Position numbers and translations under genes: made by a program. Positions 45,738-53,938 of a stretch of DNA of 60,315 nt are shown here, in pieces (position 1 is the first letter of the stretch; every line of letters begins with the position of its first letter). The stretch is from a bacterium (GTDB taxonomy: Bacteria > Verrucomicrobiota > Verrucomicrobiia > Limisphaerales > J093), in contig JAJXZJ010000002.1 of assembly GCA_021780105.1 (NCBI GenBank), positions 1-60,315 on the forward strand, in the 5' to 3' direction. The notes beneath the pieces were generated by a model. The model had not been told where the DNA came from and ran no database searches. It worked only from the letters and a program-made list of their open reading frames with translations.

Positions 45738-46690
45738 AACCCGAGGATCTCAAGCGCATCGCGCTGCTCCAGGCCATGGACGATACGGCGCTGGCCCGCC
45801 TGGCCACGGTGCTCGAACCGCGGGAGTTTGCGGACGGCCAGCGCGTCTTCCAGGAAGGCGATCCGGGCGACGGCATGTATTTCATCGTCTCCGGCGCCGT
45901 CCGGATCGAAAAGCAAACCGGCGCGGGCGCGGGCGTCCACAAGACCCTGGCCATCCTTGAAGCCGGCGATTACTTCGGCGAAATGACGCTCTTTGACCAG
46001 CAGTCGAGATCGGCTTCGGCCGCCGCCTCCGGCGTCACGCACACCCTGCGCCTGTCCACCGCAGCCTTCGGCGCCCTCCACAGCGGCGCCGGCCAGGCTG
46101 GCCTGAGCGTGCTATTCGCCATGATCCGCACGGCGGGCGACCGCATCCGCCGCCTGAACGCCCAGGTGGTGGTCTATGACGAGATTGGCAAGGCCATCGG
46201 CGAGTCCAAGACGCTCGACCAGCTTCTCGACGTCGTGCTGCGTCAGCTCAGCCATGCCACGCAGGCGGATTGGGGACTGGTTGTGCTGCGCTCCCAATTT
46301 TCCGATCGCCTCGAAGTTCGTGGCACTGTCAACCTCGCGCTCACGGCCGGACAACAGGAGGAAGTCACCTCCGGCAAGGCTTTCCTCGCGCCCGCGCTGC
46401 GCGAAACCCAGGGGCGGCTCGTGGCGGACCTGGCTGCCGAAGAGCCATTCCGGTCGTGTGGCCGGCTCGGCTTTGAAACCTCGCCGTTGCTGCTCATGCC
46501 GGTTTCGGTCGCGGACCAGGTGCTCGGCCTCATCGTGTTGGGAGGGCGGCAGCCCGGTCAGTTCACTTTGAACGACCTGAACCTGGCGCGCGGCGTGGCG
46601 CGACAGGCGGCCCAGGCGATTCTCAACGCCCGCCATCGCGAGGAAGAACAGGCCCGTGCCCGGCATGGGCGGCAGTTTGTGCGGTTCTAG
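45734..46690 (+). CDS. Cyclic-nucleotide-binding and GAF domain protein
   Basis: The 318-residue protein has an N-terminal cNMP-binding domain (about 5-125). Its phosphate-binding cassette is intact: GDYFGEMTLFDQQSRSASAA, with Glu83 and Arg92. A GAF domain follows (about 150-305; SKTLDQLLDVVLRQLSHATQ, then LLLMPVSVADQVLGLIVLGG). There is no DNA-binding or catalytic domain, so it is probably a cAMP/cGMP-responsive adaptor. It is coupled to pilT-B by a four-base overlap and lies 4.6 kb before a predicted adenylate cyclase, the likely source of its ligand. Confidence 0.9.
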   Translation: MKPEDLKRIALLQAMDDTALARLATVLEPREFADGQRVFQEGDPGDGMYFIVSGAVRIEKQTGAGAGVHKTLAILEAGDYFGEMTLFDQQSRSASAAASGVTHTLRLSTAAFGALHSGAGQAGLSVLFAMIRTAGDRIRRLNAQVVVYDEIGKAIGESKTLDQLLDVVLRQLSHATQADWGLVVLRSQFSDRLEVRGTVNLALTAGQQEEVTSGKAFLAPALRETQGRLVADLAAEEPFRSCGRLGFETSPLLLMPVSVADQVLGLIVLGGRQPGQFTLNDLNLARGVARQAAQAILNARHREEEQARARHGRQFVRF

Positions 46691-46704
46691 GCGCGTACAC
46701 GGCG

Positions 46705-47172
46705 ATGTTAACGAACGAACAGTTTGACCGCACGCGGCGCCCGGCCTTGCGGCTGGCGGGCATCGAGTTGGTCGAACACCACCGCGAGCTTCCAGGCCGG
46801 AGACGCCGACGGCTGGGGCTGTGCGACGCTGCGGAACTGGACGCGCTGCTCGGCGCCGCCGAAGCGGGGACGTCCGACGCCACAGGGCAGATGCTCTGCC
46901 TGCTGACGACGAAGTTCACCGGGTTTTTCCGGCACCCGCGGCACTTTGAAGTCGCGTCCGGACATGCGCTCCGGGCGGCGCGTCGGCATGGCCAGGCGCG
47001 CTTGTGCTCCGCCGCCACCGCCACGGGCGAAGAACCTTGTTCGCTGGCGATGGCATTAATTGAAGGATTCGGGCGGAACGATCCGCCGGCCAGCGTCGTC
47101 GCCACGGACATTGACGCGGCGGCACTGGCGGTGGCGAAGCGGGGCGAATACGGCGCGGCAGCCGGAGCTTGA
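46705..47172 (+). pseudogene. CheR-type methyltransferase, C-terminally truncated
   Basis: The 155 residues align with the N-terminal domain and the first part of the SAM-binding domain of CheR: MLCLLTTKFTGFFRHPRHFE for the usual LTT-x-x-T-x-FFR-x-x-x-HF, and ARLCSAATATGEEPCSLAMA for the SAG-x-S-x-GEEP-Y-S-L-A motif. VVATDIDAAALAVAKRGEYG is the last recognisable part, then the frame stops at a TGA. CheR is normally about 270-290 residues, so the second half of the methyltransferase is missing. A SAM-binding remnant without the C-terminal part should be inactive. No MCP, CheW or CheA is in the window. Confidence 0.75.
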
Positions 47173-47194
47173 AGAAGCGACTGAGGATTGACCC

Positions 47195-50100
47195 ATGACC
47201 ATTGCCAAACGCTTGATCATCCTGCTGGCCGTGCCGCTCGTGGCCCTGCTGGGGCTGGGTGTCTTCACCCGGTTTCAGTTGTCGAGAATCGAGGAACAGA
47301 GCCGGTTTGTGGCCGAAGCCCAGATTCCGACACTCGCGGCGCTCGGCAATCTTTCCCGGAACATCGCGGAATTGCGGGTGCATGTGCGCAGTCACCTTCT
47401 GGCCACAAACCGGGCGGAACAGGCGGTAGCCCAATTGGCCTTTGACAAGACCGAGGCGGCGGCCAACCACCTGTTGGGCCAATACGGAGACTCCCTGGTC
47501 ACTGGCGATCGGAATCGAAGGCTGTTCGACGATTTTCGGGATTCGTGCCGCGCGTATGTCGCCGGTGCGAGGCAGGTCATGGCCCTGTCGGCCGCGGGCC
47601 GCCGCGAGGAGGCGGTGGCGCTGCTCAACGGTTCGATGGCGGAACATGCCGGACAGCTTAGCACGGTGTCCAGCGAGTGGATCCAGCATAACGAAACTCT
47701 CGCGAACGACGCGGGCAAGGCAGCCGTCACGGCCATCGAGGAGTTTCGCTGGAAAATGCTGGTCGCCAACTCGGCGGCGCTCCTGTTGACCGGCCTGCTT
47801 GGCTTCCTCACGTTCCGACGCATCGTCAACCCCATCCAGGCGCTCGAATCCTCCGTGAAAAGCATCGCGGCGGGCGACTACGCAAAGGAAGTTCCGTTCA
47901 CCGCGGCGACGGATGAAACCGGCGGTCTCGCCCGCTCGATTGATATTCTCAAGCAAGGCGCCGCCGCAAGGGACGACCAACGCTGGGTGAAATCCAGCGC
48001 CGCCGCGCTCACCGGGGAATTGCAGGGGGCGACTTCGCTCGCGGAGTTCGGGCAGCGGCTCGTCTCCGGCCTGGTGCCGCTCCTGGGCGGCGGTGTCGCG
48101 GGCTTTTACGACCTGGAGGAAACTTCCGGTCGGCTGAAGCGCATCGCCGCCTACGGTCTCGCCGACGCCATGGACGCCACCGAAACGATCAGCCCCGGCC
48201 AGGGTTTGGCGGGTCAATGCGCTCGGGAGCGCAAGCCGGTAACGCTGACCGGGCTTCCGCCCGAGTATCTCCGCATCACTTCCGGTCTGGGTGGGGCCGC
48301 GCCGGTTCAAGTTGTGGCTTGGCCGTTGCTATCCACGAACGCCCTCTTGGGCGTGCTGGAAACCGCCTCCTTCCGCGCCTTCAACCCGCGCGAGAACGTG
48401 CTGCTCGAAGAACTGCTGCCGGTGGTTACGTTGAGCCTGGAGGTCCTGCAGCGCAACCTCCGCACGCAGGAGTTGCTCGCGCAGACGCAGGAACAGGCGC
48501 GCCAGCTCGAGGAGCAGACGGAGGAATTGACGCAATCGCAGGCGGAGTTGCTGGCACAAAAGGAGGAATTGCTCACCCAGCAGGCCGAGCTGACGGCGCA
48601 GCGCGAGCAGCTCAAAGTCAGCGAGGAACGCTCGCGGCTCATCCTCGAATCGAGCGCCGAGGGCATCTTTGGCACCGACATCGAGGGGCGGATCACATTC
48701 GTGAACCCCGCGGCGTGTCGGATGCTGGGCTTCGGCGCCGACGAACTCCTCGGCCAACCGTCGCATGCCGCCTTTCATTACCATCGGCCCGACGGCGGAG
48801 CGTATCCGATGGAAGAATGCCCGATGTTCGCCGCTTACAAGCACGGCCAGGCCAGCCGCATTGATGACGAGTGTCTCTGGCGCAAGGACGGCACCGGCCT
48901 GCCGGTGGAATATGGTGCAACTCCGATCGTCAAGGACGGCGTGCTGATTGGTTCGGTGATCAGCTTCACCGACATCACCTTGCGCAAGCAGCAGGAGGCG
49001 GAAGTTCGGGCGGCCAGGGACAAGGCCGAGGAGGCCACGCAGATGAAATCCATGTTCCTGGCGAACATGAGCCACGAAATTCGCACGCCGATGAACGCCA
49101 TCATCGGCCTCTCGCACCTCGCGCTCAAAACCCAGCTCACGCCCAAGCAACGGGATTACGTCAGCAAGGTCCACAACGCCGGCACGTCACTCTTGGCGAT
49201 CATCAACGACATCCTCGACTTCTCCAAGATCGAGGCCGGCAAGCTCAACCTCGAGACCACGGACTTTCAGATAGACGAAGTCATCGGCTCCGTCACCACC
49301 GTCACGGCACAGAAGGCGCACGACAAGGGACTGGAGTTCCTGGCCGATGTCTCGTCGGCCATCCCCGAGCAGTTGCGCGGCGACCCGCTGCGCCTGGGGC
49401 AAATACTCACCAACCTCGTCAACAACGCCGTCAAGTTCACCGAGCGCGGCGAAATCCGACTCAAGATCGAGCTGCTCGAACGGACGGGCGAGAAGGTGCA
49501 GTTGAAGTTCTCCGTGCGCGACACCGGCATCGGCATGACCCCGGAACAGGCGGCGAAGCTGTTCCAGCCGTTCTCGCAGGCGGACATGTCCACCACGCGC
49601 AAGCACGGCGGTACCGGGTTGGGGCTGACGATTTGCCGGCGGCTGGTCGAATTGATGGGCGGCCAAATCTGGCTCGAGAGCGAGGCTGGCCGGGGCAGCA
49701 ACTTCATCTTCACAGTCTGGCTGGGCGTGGGCCAGGCGGCGGCCACCGGCCGGATCGTTCCCAGCCAGTTTCAAAACCTCCGGGTGCTCGTCGTGGACGA
49801 CAACGCCGCCGCGCGCGAAATCCTGGTCGAGTCGCTCGAACCCCTGGCCGAGCGCGTGGATGCCGTCAGCTCCGGCCCCGAGGCGCTGGCGGCCATCAAG
49901 GAGCGAGACCCGGACGTGCCTTACGATGTGATCTTCATGGATTGGCGGATGCCGGGCATGGATGGTTTGCAGGCCGCCCGGCTGATCAAGAACGACAGTT
50001 CGCTGCGCCAGCAACCCGCCGTCATCATCGTCACCGCGTTCGGGCGCGAAGAGGTGCGCGAGGAGGCCGAGAAGATCCACGTGGACGGCTTCCTCGTGAA

Positions 50101-51280
50101 ACCGGTCACCAAGTCCATGCTGGTGGATTCGCTGGTGAGTGTGTTCGCGGCGTCCCCGGGTGAGGGGGCTGCCCTGGCGCCCGCGACGGCGGACGACAGC
50201 GTCCGACTTTTGGGCCTGCGCATCCTGTTGACGGAGGACAACGAGATCAACCAGCAGATCGCGGTCGAACTGCTCGAAGGCGTCGGCGCCATGGTCGAAG
50301 TGGCCAACAACGGACGCGAAGCCGTGGAGAAACTGCTCCAGGCTCCCGCTCCGCCGCCCTATGATCTCGTGCTCATGGACCTGCAAATGCCGGAGATGGA
50401 CGGCTACCAGGCGACCGCCCGGATCCGCGCCGAGGCGCGCTTTGCCCGGCTGCCCATCATCGCCATGACGGCCCATGCCACGATGGAGGAACGGCAGCGC
50501 TGTCTCGACGCCGGAATGAACGATCATGTCTCCAAGCCGATTGATCCGGCCCTGCTCTTCGAGACGGTGGGAAGGTTTTACCGGCCGGCGCCCGCGGCCA
50601 CGGCCGTGGTGCCGACTTCCACGTCGGCTGCATCCCAGGTTTCCAAGTCTGCGCCGCCCGCAGACGATCTGCCCTCGGTTGCCGGCCTTGACAACCGCGA
50701 CGGCCTGTCGCGTGCCGCGGGGAATCGGAAGCTCTACCTGAAATTGCTCCGGCAATTTGTGGAACAGCAAGGCCCGGCGCCCGCACAAATCACGGACGCG
50801 CTCGCCGGTAACGACCGGCCCCTCGCTGAACGCCTGGCTCACACCGTCAAGGGCGTCGCGGGCAGCCTGGGCGTGCGCGGCGTGCAGGAGGTCGCAGCCA
50901 GATTGGAGCAAGCCATTGCGGCGAAAACCAGCGCCGCCGAACTGGCGCCGGTGTTGCAGGAGTTCCGAACCACGCTCGACGACTTCGTCGCCCGCCTCCA
51001 CGCCGCGCTGCCGCCAGCGAATGCGGCGCCCACCGCCTCACCGACCGCGCCTCTGGATCGCGGGCTGGCAACCAGGGTCGTCGCCGAGATGATCGCGCAC
51101 TTGAACAAGTTCGACCCCGCCGCGGGCGATTGTATCGAGTCCAACCGGGCGGTTTTTCAGGCCGTATTGCCGGCAGAGTCATTCACTGCGTTTGAACAGG
51201 CGATCAACCGTTTTGCCTTCGCCAACGCGCTGGCGCTGCTGGAGCCGGCCGCGAACGAGAAAGGCGTGCTTCCCGCATGA
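47195..51280 (+). CDS. Hybrid sensor histidine kinase: sensor-HAMP-GAF-PAS-HK-REC-REC-Hpt
   Basis: The 1361-residue membrane kinase has spans at about 7-24 and 188-207 around a helical extracytoplasmic sensor. Then come HAMP (about 208-260), GAF (about 270-425), a coiled coil (430-490) and PAS (about 490-605). Next are HisKA with the H-box MSHEIRTPMNAIIG (His about 627) and HATPase with DTGIGMTPEQAAKLFQPFSQ. REC1 is from about 868 (VLVVDDNAAAREI; Asp about 915 in VIFMDWRMPGMDG). REC2 is from about 1006 (ILLTEDNEINQQIAV). The C-terminal Hpt domain has its His in AERLAHTVKGVAGSLG (about 1216). The chain allows a full phosphorelay within one protein. It overlaps the cyclase gene by four bases (ATGA at 51277). 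Confidence 0.95.
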   Translation: MTIAKRLIILLAVPLVALLGLGVFTRFQLSRIEEQSRFVAEAQIPTLAALGNLSRNIAELRVHVRSHLLATNRAEQAVAQLAFDKTEAAANHLLGQYGDSLVTGDRNRRLFDDFRDSCRAYVAGARQVMALSAAGRREEAVALLNGSMAEHAGQLSTVSSEWIQHNETLANDAGKAAVTAIEEFRWKMLVANSAALLLTGLLGFLTFRRIVNPIQALESSVKSIAAGDYAKEVPFTAATDETGGLARSIDILKQGAAARDDQRWVKSSAAALTGELQGATSLAEFGQRLVSGLVPLLGGGVAGFYDLEETSGRLKRIAAYGLADAMDATETISPGQGLAGQCARERKPVTLTGLPPEYLRITSGLGGAAPVQVVAWPLLSTNALLGVLETASFRAFNPRENVLLEELLPVVTLSLEVLQRNLRTQELLAQTQEQARQLEEQTEELTQSQAELLAQKEELLTQQAELTAQREQLKVSEERSRLILESSAEGIFGTDIEGRITFVNPAACRMLGFGADELLGQPSHAAFHYHRPDGGAYPMEECPMFAAYKHGQASRIDDECLWRKDGTGLPVEYGATPIVKDGVLIGSVISFTDITLRKQQEAEVRAARDKAEEATQMKSMFLANMSHEIRTPMNAIIGLSHLALKTQLTPKQRDYVSKVHNAGTSLLAIINDILDFSKIEAGKLNLETTDFQIDEVIGSVTTVTAQKAHDKGLEFLADVSSAIPEQLRGDPLRLGQILTNLVNNAVKFTERGEIRLKIELLERTGEKVQLKFSVRDTGIGMTPEQAAKLFQPFSQADMSTTRKHGGTGLGLTICRRLVELMGGQIWLESEAGRGSNFIFTVWLGVGQAAATGRIVPSQFQNLRVLVVDDNAAAREILVESLEPLAERVDAVSSGPEALAAIKERDPDVPYDVIFMDWRMPGMDGLQAARLIKNDSSLRQQPAVIIVTAFGREEVREEAEKIHVDGFLVKPVTKSMLVDSLVSVFAASPGEGAALAPATADDSVRLLGLRILLTEDNEINQQIAVELLEGVGAMVEVANNGREAVEKLLQAPAPPPYDLVLMDLQMPEMDGYQATARIRAEARFARLPIIAMTAHATMEERQRCLDAGMNDHVSKPIDPALLFETVGRFYRPAPAATAVVPTSTSAASQVSKSAPPADDLPSVAGLDNRDGLSRAAGNRKLYLKLLRQFVEQQGPAPAQITDALAGNDRPLAERLAHTVKGVAGSLGVRGVQEVAARLEQAIAAKTSAAELAPVLQEFRTTLDDFVARLHAALPPANAAPTASPTAPLDRGLATRVVAEMIAHLNKFDPAAGDCIESNRAVFQAVLPAESFTAFEQAINRFAFANALALLEPAANEKGVLPA

Positions 51281-52296
51281 GCAGCACCACAACCACGACG
51301 AACGGCCGCATCCTCATCGTCGAGGACACGCCGGCCAACATCCAGACGCTGACCGCCACCCTGAAGGGAAAGGGCTACCAGATCAGCGTCGCCACGAACG
51401 GCAAACAGGCGCTCGACGTGCTGGCCCGAGTGCGTCCCGACCTGATCCTGCTCGACGTGATGATGCCGGAAATGGACGGCTTCGAGACGTGCCACCGGAT
51501 CAAGGCGTCGGCCGAATGGCGGGACATCCCGGTGATTTTCCTGACGGCGAAAACCGAGACGACGGACATCGTGCGCGGCTTCGAACTGGGCGCGGTGGAT
51601 TACGTGGGCAAGCCGTTCAACACCCACGAGCTTCTGGCGCGGGTGAACACACATCTCACCATTGACCGCCTGCGTCGTGAGAACGAGCGCCTGTTGCTCA
51701 CGATCCTGCCGGCACCCATAGCCGAGCGCCTGAAAGCGAGCGACGAGCGCATCGCCGACCGGTTCGAGGAAGTGACGGTGATGTTCGCGGACATTGTGGG
51801 TTTTACGGAATTGGCGTCGGCCATGCCGGCGAGAGACGTCGTCGCCCTGCTGGATGAGTTGTTCACCCGCTTTGACGTTGCGGCTCAAGAATTGAAAATC
51901 GAGAAGATCAAGACCATCGGTGACGCCTACATGGCCGTGTGCGGTCTGCCGGAGGCGTGCGTGGACCACACCGAACGCATGTTAAACCTGGCGCAACGGT
52001 TGATGAAGATCGCGCGCGAATTCACCGCGGAACACGGACGGTTGTTGCGGCTGCGGATTGGGATCAACACTGGCCCGGTCGTCGCCGGCGTCATCGGCCG
52101 CAGCAAGTTCATTTACGATCTTTGGGGTGACACGGTGAATTTGGCCAGCCGCATGGAATCCAATGGCGTGCCCGACGCGATTCAGGTTACGCGGAGCGTG
52201 CTCGACAAACTCGGAAACCGCTACCCATTCGAGGCGCGCGGTCCCGTGGAAATTAAAGGCAAGGGTGTATTGCCCACCTGGGTGTTGAAAACTTGA
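51277..52296 (+). CDS. Response regulator with class III adenylate cyclase output
   Basis: The 339-residue protein has REC (about 10-125; phosphoacceptor Asp60 in LILLDVMMPEMDGFE), a signalling helix, then a class III cyclase domain (about 165-339). Metal-binding aspartates are in VMFADIVGFTEL (Asp172) and IKTIGDAYMAVCG (Asp216). The base-selecting positions are Lys212 (KIKTIGD) and Asp281 (FIYDLWGDTVNLASRM); Lys/Asp is the adenylate-cyclase pair, while guanylate cyclases have Glu/Cys. Asn288 and Arg292 of the transition-state site are present. It is therefore predicted to make cAMP when its receiver is phosphorylated. The gene overlaps the hybrid kinase stop, strongly suggesting that the kinase controls it. 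Confidence 0.92.
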   Translation: MSSTTTTTNGRILIVEDTPANIQTLTATLKGKGYQISVATNGKQALDVLARVRPDLILLDVMMPEMDGFETCHRIKASAEWRDIPVIFLTAKTETTDIVRGFELGAVDYVGKPFNTHELLARVNTHLTIDRLRRENERLLLTILPAPIAERLKASDERIADRFEEVTVMFADIVGFTELASAMPARDVVALLDELFTRFDVAAQELKIEKIKTIGDAYMAVCGLPEACVDHTERMLNLAQRLMKIAREFTAEHGRLLRLRIGINTGPVVAGVIGRSKFIYDLWGDTVNLASRMESNGVPDAIQVTRSVLDKLGNRYPFEARGPVEIKGKGVLPTWVLKT

Positions 52297-52306
52297 ACCC
52301 CGTCGC

Positions 52307-52890
52307 ATGCTGGCCACGCCCACACTCGCGAGGCCTGGTTCTGCCGCGGTCCCCCCCGGCGGGGGGGCGGGCTTTGCAGAGCGGCAAGAACTGTTGGAAA
52401 ACGTCTCAACTTTCTGCGACGCGACCCGCCGGGCCATGATTGACTGCCCGATCCAATCCTCGAAGCGCGTCCTCGAACCGATTGACCGGGTGCCGGAGGT
52501 TCTCTTCGGATTGATCATGGTGCTCACCTTCACGGGTTCGCTCGGTGTTGCCGGGGCCGGTCGTCCCGAAATCAGAATCATGCTCGTGGGTGCGTTGGGA
52601 TGCAATCTGGCGTGGGGAATCATTGATGCCATCCTGTACCTGATGGGCTGCCTGGCTGAACAAGGCCGGAGCGTGCTTGCCTTCTGTGCTGTGCGCAAAG
52701 CTCCCGATTTGCAGAAAAGCCCGGCGACATCTGGCCGATGTGTTGCCATCCATGGTTGCGTCCCTCCCGCTGCCAGCCGAGCTCGATGCAATCTCCCAGC
52801 GATTGAAAGCACTGCCTGAACCTCCCAACAGGCGCGGCTCAGTCGCGATGACTGGCGCGGCGCGTTCTGCCGGAAGCCACAAGTTTCTGC
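52307..52890 (+). pseudogene. Frameshifted membrane-protein gene (VIT-like)
   Basis: The first about 130 codons encode VLEPIDRVPEVLFGLIMVLT, then LVGALGCNLAWGIIDAILYL, resembling a bacterial membrane-protein family with VIT/CCC1-like opening spans. After CAVRKAP the frame breaks. The expected continuation is found in a second frame (RKARRHLADVLPSMVASLPL, then PAELDAISQRLKALPEPPNR) and then a third (RLSRDDWRGAF). At least two frameshifts are needed, and the C-terminal spans are absent. The following 276 bases (52891-53166) show no recognisable product. Confidence 0.7.
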
Positions 52891-53166
52891 CTGTCCGCTC
52901 TGAACAATCGCTTCAAACTCGTGGACGGCACCGGGGCGGGGCCACCCACGCTGCCGGAGCAGTTGACGCTGGCTCTGGCGAGCCTACCGTGCCGCATGAC
53001 CGAAGCTGGCGAGCGACCGCCTGACAATAGCAAGGGCAGCGGTGGTTCACGATTCGACTTTGCCATGGCCAAGCGCAGCCGCCCTATCCTGTGCCTGTCC
53101 GTCATGCGAACGGCTTGACCCGAAATCAACGAATCCACCAGATACCGGAACAAGCACACCAACATT
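52891..53166. other. Gap with decayed sequence before the second cNMP-binding gene
   Basis: Only short frames without similarity occur here. The segment may contain the eroded C-terminal half of the upstream membrane-protein pseudogene, but I cannot align it. No terminator, tRNA or operator was seen. Confidence 0.4.
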
Positions 53167-53610
53167 ATGAATGAACCATACGACCAAATCATCACCACCT
53201 TCCCGCTGTTCGAGGGCTACACGGTTCACGGCGCCCAGTTCATACTGGAGCACGGCAAGATCCGGGAGCATGAGTCCGGCGAGGTGTTGTGCCGCGAAGG
53301 CGATACGGCGAACTTTGTCCTGCTGGTGCTGCGCGGTAAGGTCGAGGTTTTCGTTGAGCGCCGCGGCCAGACGTTGGTTCTAACCGAAGCCGGGCCGGGC
53401 ACAATCCTGGGGGAGCTGGCCGTTCTGTGCGGAAGCCCACGGTCAGCCTCGCTGCGGGCCAGTGAAAAACTCGTGGTCTTGCACTGGGAGAAGGAAGCCT
53501 TCCGGCGCATGTTGCTGAGCGACGCGTTTCTGTCCGAACGAATCCTGCGCCAGTCGTTGCGAATGCTCATCGAGAAGGAACAGACCTTGATTGACTCGCT
53601 CGGAACGTAA
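53167..53610 (+). CDS. Stand-alone cyclic-nucleotide-binding protein
   Basis: The 147-residue protein is one cNMP-binding domain: MNEPYDQIITTFPLFEGYTV at the start, a phosphate-binding cassette PGTILGELAVLCGSPRSASL with Glu83 and Arg92 intact, and a C-terminal helix ILRQSLRMLIEKEQTLIDSL. It lacks an HTH, so it is not a CRP-type regulator. It lies 0.9 kb downstream of the predicted adenylate cyclase on the same strand, across the pseudogene. It is likely a cAMP effector that works by binding a partner protein. Confidence 0.9.
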   Translation: MNEPYDQIITTFPLFEGYTVHGAQFILEHGKIREHESGEVLCREGDTANFVLLVLRGKVEVFVERRGQTLVLTEAGPGTILGELAVLCGSPRSASLRASEKLVVLHWEKEAFRRMLLSDAFLSERILRQSLRMLIEKEQTLIDSLGT

Positions 53611-53870
53611 CAAACCCTGTCGAGCACGAGGCCCGACGGCCGCGCGCCGGCCCCATTGACCTCGCGGCGACTTTCACGGACCCGGCGAACGCAGCCGAGA
53701 AGTTCCATTGGCCCCGAATACGCCCAGCCTTTCAAGCGCCGGTGGCGCCGCCTTTGCCCTGCGAATCAGGGCGCTCAGCATTCGGCGAAAACGAGAGTGC
53801 ATTCACGAAAAATGAACATCGCTCTGGATCTGTGAGCATGGTGGCTGCCTGGCAGGCTTTTGCTACGCAC
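53611..53870. other. Intergenic region between convergent genes, no gene seen
   Basis: With the terminator it forms a 328-base gap between the cNMP-binding gene and the minus-strand PilT. A GC-rich palindrome-like GGCCGCGCGCCGGCC lies near 53638-53655, without a T-run. Nothing else was identified. Confidence 0.4.
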
Positions 53871-53910
53871 AAAAAAACGGGCAGACATGCACCTGCCCGT
53901 AGGCATCGTT
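53871..53910 (-). terminator. Intrinsic terminator of the coaD-pilT operon
   Basis: On the minus strand ACGGGCAG-GTGCATGT-CTGCCCGT is followed by seven T residues (T-run at 53871-53877). The 8-bp GC-rich stem and run of U are a textbook rho-independent terminator, 30 bases after the PilT stop at 53939. Confidence 0.93.
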
Positions 53911-53938
53911 TGAACGGATCGGCTGGCAGCCTTGCCGT

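Noticed and set aside
49187..51001. 604-codon minus-strand frame in the hybrid kinase gene
   Set aside because: His/Arg/Gly-rich antisense product; the sense frame has intact HK, REC and Hpt motifs.
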